Positions 58,836 to 64,000 of a DNA stretch of 64,000 nucleotides are shown here, piece by piece. The stretch's first letter is position 1, and each line of letters opens with the position of its first letter. This stretch comes from Streptomyces panaciradicis (GTDB lineage Bacteria > Actinomycetota > Actinomycetes > Streptomycetales > Streptomycetaceae). Both the position numbers and the translations under genes were made by a program. The stretch is from positions 52,830-116,829 of the forward strand of contig NZ_JAMGBF010000013.1 in NCBI RefSeq assembly GCF_023516615.1, in the 5' to 3' direction. The notes beneath the pieces are model-generated. The model ran no database searches. It worked only from the letters and a program-made list of their open reading frames with translations, and was not told the DNA's origin.

Positions 58836-60482
58836 ATGACGAGTAAGCCGTCGCATCATGAGGGCGCGTTTTCCGCGTGGACCACGCGGCGCTGGCTGCG
58901 GCTGGGCGTGGCGAGCACGCTGGCCGTCCTGGCGGTGCTGGGATCCCTGGGCGGCTGGGCCATGTGGCGCACCTCACAGACCACGGCGTTGCTGACGGAC
59001 CGGCGCTCACCCGCTCTGATCGAGTCCATCCGGTTGGAGGAAGCCCTGGTCAACCAGGAGACCGGCATTCGCGGCTACGGCATGTCCGGGCGGCAGGACT
59101 TCCTGGACCCCTACGCGGAGGGGGTGTCCGACGAGAAGGCGGCCATGAAGCGGCTGCGGCCCCTGCTCCACGGCGACGAACGAGCCCTCGACGACATGGC
59201 CGAGGTGGAGAGGCGTATCAACACCTGGCAGGAGCGAATAGCCCGCCCGGTCTCCGCTGCGTCCCCCGCCCAGGCGGCTCGGATCACCACGGCACGTACT
59301 GCCGAGGGCAAGACCACCTTCGACGCGCTGCGCCGGGCGATGGCCGCCCAGCAGACCCACCTGCAGGACGAACGGACGGCGGCTACCCGCGACCTGCGAC
59401 GCGCGGAAACCCTGCGCAACTGGATGTTCGCCATCATCGCGGTTGTCATCGTCATGGTCGCGGTCCTGGTCTTCGAGGGCCTGCGGCGTGGCATCACCGG
59501 GCCGCTGAGCCGGCTCGGCGCGGCCGCCCGCGACGTCTCGCAAGGGCGTTTCGACCGGTCCCTCACGGGCGCCGGCCCCGCCGACCTGCGCCGGCTCGCC
59601 TCCGACCTGGAGGCCATGCGCCTGCGCCTGCTGGAAGAGCTGCGGTTCAGCGAGGCCGCCCGCACGCTGCTGGACGAGCAGGCGGAGGACCTCAAGCGCT
59701 CCAACACGGAGCTCGAGCAGTTCGCCTACGTAGCCTCACACGACCTGCAGGAACCGCTGCGCAAGGTGTCCAGCTTCACCCAGCTCCTCCAGCGCCGCTA
59801 CGGAGGGCAGCTGGACGCGAGGGCCGATCAGTACATCGCCTTCGCCGTCGACGGCGCCAACCGCATGCAGACCCTCATCAACGACCTGCTGGCCTTCTCC
59901 CGGGTCGGCCGCGTCCACAACGACCATCAGACGGTGGATCTCGAAGCGGTCCTCGGCCGGACCCTGGACACGTTGAGCGTGGCCGTCGAGGAGAGCGGCG
60001 CCGAGATCACCCACGACACCCTGCCCACCGTCGTCGGAGACCCGACGCAGATGGGCATGCTCTGGCAGAACCTGCTCTCCAACGCCATCAAGTTCCGCAG
60101 CCCCGACCGGCCGCCCCGCATCCACATCAGCGCCGCCTTCGACGACGGCCACTGGGAGTTCGCGGTCACCGACAACGGCATCGGCATCGCGCCGGAGTTC
60201 CAGGAGAAGATCTTCGTCCTGTTCCAGCGGCTGCACACCAAGGACGCCTACCCCGGAACCGGTATCGGCCTGGCCATGTGCAAGAAGGTCGTGGAGTTCC
60301 ACGGCGGCACGATCAAGATCGACCCCGAGTACCGGCAGGGCACCCGCGTCGTCGTCACCCTTCCCGCCATGACGGCCGAGACCGCTGTGACCTCCGAAAC
60401 CCCTGCCGCCTCCGAGACGGTCGCAACCGCCGATGCGGCCGCAGCGGCCTCGACGGGGGCTGCAGACAGGAGACAGCCGTGA
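58836..60482 (+). CDS. CHASE3-HAMP histidine kinase (phytochrome-type HisKA)
   Basis: A 548-residue sensor kinase. Helix 1 lies at about 22-45 (ASTLAVLAVLGSLGGWAMWR), then an outside CHASE3 domain (LVNQETGIRGYGMSGRQDFL), helix 2 near 195-217 (MFAIIAVVIVMVAVLVFEGL), HAMP, HisKA with FAYVASHDLQEPLRKVSSFT, and HATPase with LLSNAIKFRS, DNGIGIAPEFQEKIFVLFQR and GTGIGLAMCKKVVEFHGG. The C-terminus is Ala/Thr-rich. ATG 58836 is chosen; TTG 58821 is possible. It overlaps the receiver-phosphatase gene (GTGA). Confidence 0.93.
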   Translation: MTSKPSHHEGAFSAWTTRRWLRLGVASTLAVLAVLGSLGGWAMWRTSQTTALLTDRRSPALIESIRLEEALVNQETGIRGYGMSGRQDFLDPYAEGVSDEKAAMKRLRPLLHGDERALDDMAEVERRINTWQERIARPVSAASPAQAARITTARTAEGKTTFDALRRAMAAQQTHLQDERTAATRDLRRAETLRNWMFAIIAVVIVMVAVLVFEGLRRGITGPLSRLGAAARDVSQGRFDRSLTGAGPADLRRLASDLEAMRLRLLEELRFSEAARTLLDEQAEDLKRSNTELEQFAYVASHDLQEPLRKVSSFTQLLQRRYGGQLDARADQYIAFAVDGANRMQTLINDLLAFSRVGRVHNDHQTVDLEAVLGRTLDTLSVAVEESGAEITHDTLPTVVGDPTQMGMLWQNLLSNAIKFRSPDRPPRIHISAAFDDGHWEFAVTDNGIGIAPEFQEKIFVLFQRLHTKDAYPGTGIGLAMCKKVVEFHGGTIKIDPEYRQGTRVVVTLPAMTAETAVTSETPAASETVATADAAAAASTGAADRRQP

Positions 60483-61690
60483 CCGCCCCCCTCGCAGACC
60501 GCGACGGGTCGTACGACCTGCTGCTGGTGGAGGACGACGACGGCGACGCCCTCCTCGTCGAGGAACTCCTCTACGACACCGATCTGCCGCACCACCTCAC
60601 CCGCTGCCGTACGGCCGCCGACGCGCGTCGCGTGCTTTCCGCACGTGCTGTCGACTGCGTTCTGCTCGACCTGCACCTGCCGGACGCGTCCGGGGTGGAG
60701 ACGGTCAAGGCGATCCAGAAGGACACCCACGCCGCCATCATCGTCCTGACCGGACTGGACGAACCCCGTGCCGGAGTCGATGCCCTCGCGGCCGGCGCCC
60801 AGGACTACCTGATCAAGGGCAAGGTCGAACCGGACCTGATGCAGCGCGCCATGCGCTACGCCATTCAGCGAAAGCAGGCCGAACGCGCCAACGCCGCCCT
60901 GCAGATCGGCCGCCTGCGCGCCGAGGAGAACGCACGTCTCGAACGGGGCCTGCTGCCGGAGCCCCTCCTGTCGTCCGCGACCGTCACCGCCTCCAGCCGC
61001 TACTACCCCGGGCGGGCACAGGCCCTGCTCGGCGGTGACTTCCTCGATGTCGTCCAGACCGACGACGGACAGGTCCACGCCGTCATCGGCGACGTCAGCG
61101 GCCACGGACCCGACGCCGCGGCACTAGGCGTGTGCCTGCGCATAGCCTGGCGCGCACTGACCCTCGGCGGCCACCGCAACCAGCAGCTGCTCCACCTGCT
61201 GGAGCAGATCCACATCGCCGAGCGCGCCGGCAGCGACCTGTTCACCACCTGCACCCTCATCACCCTCGACCCGAACGAGGCCAGCCTCACCCTGCACCTG
61301 GCCGGCCACCACGAACCGCTCCTCATCACCCCCGACGGGACCGGCGAGGTCACCGCCGCACACGGAGTCGCGCTGGGCATCGCACCCGGGCTGGGCAAGT
61401 GGCCCGCCACCACACTCGCCCTCCCGCCGCGTGGCGCGCTCCTCGCCTACACCGACGGTCTCATCGAAGGCTACGCGGGTGACACGACCAATCGGCTGGG
61501 TGTGGAGGGACTTCTCCGGATCATCGACACACTCCCCACATCCGACCCCGGCGCTCAGCTGGACGATCTCATCGCCCGCACCCGCACCCTCAACGCCAGC
61601 CGGCACACCGACGACCTCGCCGTCCTGCGCCTCGACTGGAACACCGACGCTCCTCGTCCAGCCGCGACGACGCGGGGCAGCGCGCCGTAG
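60479..61690 (+). CDS. receiver-SpoIIE (PP2C-type) phosphatase
   Basis: A 403-residue protein. The receiver domain spans 14-125 with LLLVEDDDGDALLVEELLYD, phospho-Asp in CVLLDLHLPDASGVETVKAI and Lys in AAGAQDYLIKGKVEPDLM. A coiled linker (AERANAALQIGRLRAEENAR) leads to an RsbU-like phosphatase with LLGGDFLDVVQTDDGQVHAV, IGDVSGHGPDAAALGVCLRI, LAGHHEPLLI and LAYTDGLIEGY. The kinase at 58836 probably phosphorylates the receiver and so switches the phosphatase. GTG 60479 overlaps the kinase stop, with GGAGACAG upstream. Confidence 0.93.
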   Translation: MTAPLADRDGSYDLLLVEDDDGDALLVEELLYDTDLPHHLTRCRTAADARRVLSARAVDCVLLDLHLPDASGVETVKAIQKDTHAAIIVLTGLDEPRAGVDALAAGAQDYLIKGKVEPDLMQRAMRYAIQRKQAERANAALQIGRLRAEENARLERGLLPEPLLSSATVTASSRYYPGRAQALLGGDFLDVVQTDDGQVHAVIGDVSGHGPDAAALGVCLRIAWRALTLGGHRNQQLLHLLEQIHIAERAGSDLFTTCTLITLDPNEASLTLHLAGHHEPLLITPDGTGEVTAAHGVALGIAPGLGKWPATTLALPPRGALLAYTDGLIEGYAGDTTNRLGVEGLLRIIDTLPTSDPGAQLDDLIARTRTLNASRHTDDLAVLRLDWNTDAPRPAATTRGSAP

Positions 61691-61809
61691 CCCTCGCGCC
61701 GTGATGACCTGTCCGGCACCGCACAAGCCTTGGAAACCTGGGCGATCATCGCGCCCGTCCCCTGGGTCGTGCGGCACGCCTCGCTTGGATGCGGCGGTGC
61801 GGGGCGCCC

Positions 61810-63000
61810 TCAGAACGCGGACAGCGTGAGCGTGAAGCCGGTCGGCCGGGTGTCCTGGATGTACGAGGCGAAGTCCGCGACGTCGTCGAACGCGAAGCCA
61901 TAGGCCTTGCCGTCCTTGGTCGCCGCGTGGATCGCCTTCGCGTAGTGGTTGGTCAGCTCGCCCTGGTAGAAGGCGGCGGGGTCGGTGGCGGGCTGGGCGG
62001 TGTCGGTGAGCAGCGTCGAGCGGTTGAAGCCTGCCCCCAGGACGGCGGCGACGGGGCCGGTGGTGCCGTCGTTGGGCGCGGCGAGGTTGCCGTCGCAGAA
62101 GAGCACGTCGCGGGTCGAGGGCTTGGCGAAGGAGACGGAGGCCGGCCCGTCGAAGGTGAGGCGCTCCCCACGTACGCGGCCGGTGAACGTGCCGGCGTTG
62201 GTGGTGACCTTGAGGTCCTTGCCGGTGTACGTGCTCCACACCTCGTCGATGTACGGCGCGAAGTAGTCCGCGGCGAACAGGCCCGCGTCCAGACCGTGGC
62301 CGGGCGCGATGATGCGTGTGTCGTCGACGACCAGCCGCGCGTACTCCTCGACCTGCTTGACGGCGGCGAAGGCGGCGGCGCGGCCGCCGTCGCGCAGGGC
62401 ACCTGTCGTCTGGTCCTTCTCACCGGTGAGCCGGATGCTCATGGGCACGCTGAACATGTCCACCATGGTGGTGTTGCAGAACATCCCGGCCGCGTTGTAC
62501 GTGAACTCCGCGCAGTCGTGCAGGATGCCGTAGTTGGGGTCCGAGGCGACCCACCCGGCCGGGTACTGCAGCGCCGCGTTGCCGTTGCCGTCGGTGACGG
62601 CCTTGAACTTGAGTTTCTCGCCGAGCGAGACGTAGATGCGGCCCGACATGTGGGGCAGGGACAGCTTCGTGTCGCCGCTGCCGGACAGGGGGATGGCGTA
62701 GTCGGTGAAGCCGTCGGCGCCGTTGTCCGACAGGGAGATGGGGGCGACGGTTCCGTCCGGGGTGAGCCGGACCTGCTTGCCGTCCAGGTTGCCGACGACG
62801 TAGAGGTGCACGGAGGTGTTGGCGAACGAACCGCTGTTGTTGACGACGGTCACCGGGAGCGCGTCGCTCGCGGCGGTGCCGTCCTGGCTTGCCAGGGCGT
62901 ACGGGGCGACGGTGGCGATCGCCGGGACGGCGACGGCCGCGCCGCCGAGGGCGAACAGCATCTTGCGACGGGTCAGGTTGCGCTGGTGACGGGGTGTCAT
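61810..63000 (-). CDS. secreted GH64 beta-1,3-glucanase
   Basis: A 396-residue enzyme of glycoside hydrolase family 64, which cuts beta-1,3-glucan into pentasaccharides. ATG 63000 with AAGGAG upstream gives a twin-arginine signal (LTRRKMLFALGGAAVAVPAI, ending ALAS). The body has LPVTVVNNSGSFANTSVHLY, VVGNLDGKQVRLTPDG, the catalytic region NYGILHDCAEFTYNAAGMFC and NTTMVDMFSVPMSIRLTG. No carbohydrate-binding module is attached, so it may rely on the GH16 protein next door for glucan contact. Confidence 0.92.
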   Translation of the reverse strand: MTPRHQRNLTRRKMLFALGGAAVAVPAIATVAPYALASQDGTAASDALPVTVVNNSGSFANTSVHLYVVGNLDGKQVRLTPDGTVAPISLSDNGADGFTDYAIPLSGSGDTKLSLPHMSGRIYVSLGEKLKFKAVTDGNGNAALQYPAGWVASDPNYGILHDCAEFTYNAAGMFCNTTMVDMFSVPMSIRLTGEKDQTTGALRDGGRAAAFAAVKQVEEYARLVVDDTRIIAPGHGLDAGLFAADYFAPYIDEVWSTYTGKDLKVTTNAGTFTGRVRGERLTFDGPASVSFAKPSTRDVLFCDGNLAAPNDGTTGPVAAVLGAGFNRSTLLTDTAQPATDPAAFYQGELTNHYAKAIHAATKDGKAYGFAFDDVADFASYIQDTRPTGFTLTLSAF

Positions 63001-63088
63001 GAGTACTCCTTGGGTCCCGGCCTGCGAAGCCGGGGTGCTCGGGGGAACGGGGAGAAGGCGCGGGTGGCCGGGCGCGAGCCGGGGACGC

Positions 63089-64000
63089 TCAGCTGAGGGT
63101 CCACTTCTGGTTCGCGGCGCCGGTGCATGTCCAGATCTGCAAGGGAGTGCCGTCGGCTGAGGAGTTGCCCTTGGCGTCGAGGCACTTGTCGGCACCGGTG
63201 TTGGTCAGGTCGTGGGCGGCGGTGTAGGTCCATTGCTGGGCCGCCGTGCCGTTGCAGGTGTAGAGCTGTACGACCGCGCCGTCGTCGTGCGAAGCGGCCT
63301 TGACGTCAAGGCACTTGCCGAGGGCCCGTACGGTGCCGTCGCCGCCCAGGGTCCACTTCTGGGCGTCGTTGCCGGTGCAGTCGTGCAACTGGACGGGGGT
63401 GCCGTCGGCGGTGCCGGCGCCCGCGACGTCCACGCACATGTCGCCGATGCCCTTGATCGCGCCGGTGCCCGTGGTGGTGCCGGTACCGCTGCTGCCGGAG
63501 TCCGAGGTGGTGACGTGCACGTAGTCGACGGTCATCGTCTGCGGGAACGAGGTGGTGGCGTCGGGGCTGCCGGGCCAGTCACCGCCGACGGCGAAGTTCA
63601 GGATGATGAAGAACGGATGGTCGTAGACCCACTTGTTGCCGCCGACGTCGGCGGGGGTGCGGGTCTCGTAGACCTGTCCGTCCACGGACCACTTGATCGC
63701 GGACGGGCTCCAGTCGACGGCGAAGACATGGAAGCCGTCGGCGAAGGACTTGCCGTTCGGCAGGGTGTACGCGGCGCCGATGCCGCCCGAGCCGGAGTAC
63801 CCGGGACCGTGGATCGTGCCGTGGACGGTGCCGGGCTCGCTGCCGACGTTCTCCATGATGTCGATCTCACCGCTGTTCGGCCAGCCGGCGCTGCCGAGGT
63901 CGTCGCCCAGCATCCAGAACGCCGGCCAGACGCCTTGGCCCCGCGGCACCTTGATGCGGGACTCGAAGTGGCCGTACTTCTGGGTGAAGGTCTTCGCCGT
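63089..64000 (-). CDS. GH16 beta-1,3-glucanase with ricin-type lectin domain (N-terminus outside window)
   Basis: The frame is open to the window edge, giving 303 visible residues. They begin YGHFESRIKV, followed by the GH16 catalytic motif GEIDIMENVG with its two catalytic Glu, then WSVDGQVYETRTPADVGGNK and FFIILNFAVGGDWPGSPDA. After a Gly/Thr/Ser linker the last 130 residues form a ricin B beta-trefoil with QxW repeats (NDAQKWTLGGDG, AAQQWTYTAAH, NQKWTLS). It hydrolyses laminarin-like glucans, and the lectin domain binds polysaccharide. With GH64 it forms a beta-1,3-glucan-degrading pair. Confidence 0.93.
   Translation of the reverse strand, partial: TAKTFTQKYGHFESRIKVPRGQGVWPAFWMLGDDLGSAGWPNSGEIDIMENVGSEPGTVHGTIHGPGYSGSGGIGAAYTLPNGKSFADGFHVFAVDWSPSAIKWSVDGQVYETRTPADVGGNKWVYDHPFFIILNFAVGGDWPGSPDATTSFPQTMTVDYVHVTTSDSGSSGTGTTTGTGAIKGIGDMCVDVAGAGTADGTPVQLHDCTGNDAQKWTLGGDGTVRALGKCLDVKAASHDDGAVVQLYTCNGTAAQQWTYTAAHDLTNTGADKCLDAKGNSSADGTPLQIWTCTGAANQKWTLS

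Overview
The window looks like an accessory or chromosome-arm stretch of a Streptomyces (or close actinomycete) chromosome. The evidence is very high G+C with G/C-ending codons, frequent GTG starts, short GGAGG-type ribosome sites, ATGA/GTGA stop-start overlaps, many leaderless-looking genes, and families typical of the genus (DUF5994, SpoIIE-type PP2C phosphatases, MMPL, DUF4142, GH64/GH16). No tRNA, rRNA, CRISPR array or intact mobile element was seen.

Layout. 1-4541: a cut MOSC protein, decayed transposases (IS701/IS4-like at 802-1210, IS5-like at 2083-2330) around an inositol-monophosphatase-like gene, a HAD hydrolase knocked out of frame by an 8-bp repeat, and a HEAT-repeat protein. 5162-13839: a stress-type block with a CBS-like protein, DEAD-box helicase, cold-shock protein, three DUF5994 paralogues, an SRPBCC protein, a PP2C phosphatase and an NAD kinase. 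14105-21899: an envelope unit with a secreted lamin-tail protein, a two-component system, an MMPL exporter and a DUF2993 protein; the two flanking promoters share one operator/-10 layout. 22022-37566: a ThiF/E1-like protein, acetyltransferases, a Ser/Thr kinase operon, lipoproteins, a TetR unit with a doubled operator, and an ArsR-SRPBCC-RibD_C operon.

37654-45731: an NB-ARC ATPase without a DNA-binding domain, a permease/TIGR03943 pair, a GAF/PAS PP2C, and a RibD_C/VOC pair. 45967-51487: a benzoylformate-to-benzoate pathway (decarboxylase, aldehyde dehydrogenase, aromatic-acid transporter) with a divergent LysR. 53315-56077: D-mannonate dehydratase behind a GntR regulator fused to gluconokinase. 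57901-61690: a signalling module (receiver, HTH protein, CHASE3 kinase, receiver-PP2C). 61810-64000: two secreted beta-1,3-glucanases.

Regulation is unusually readable here: a doubled TetR palindrome abutting a start codon, a leaderless ArsR promoter with its dyad between -35 and -10, a MerR-type 19-bp-spacer promoter, and perfect inverted repeats between divergent genes. Several intergenic gaps hold gene remnants (transposases, SDR, RmlD-like, MerR-like, a hypothetical), so this segment has been eroding by deletion and frameshift. Family assignments come from reading motifs; no database search was run.
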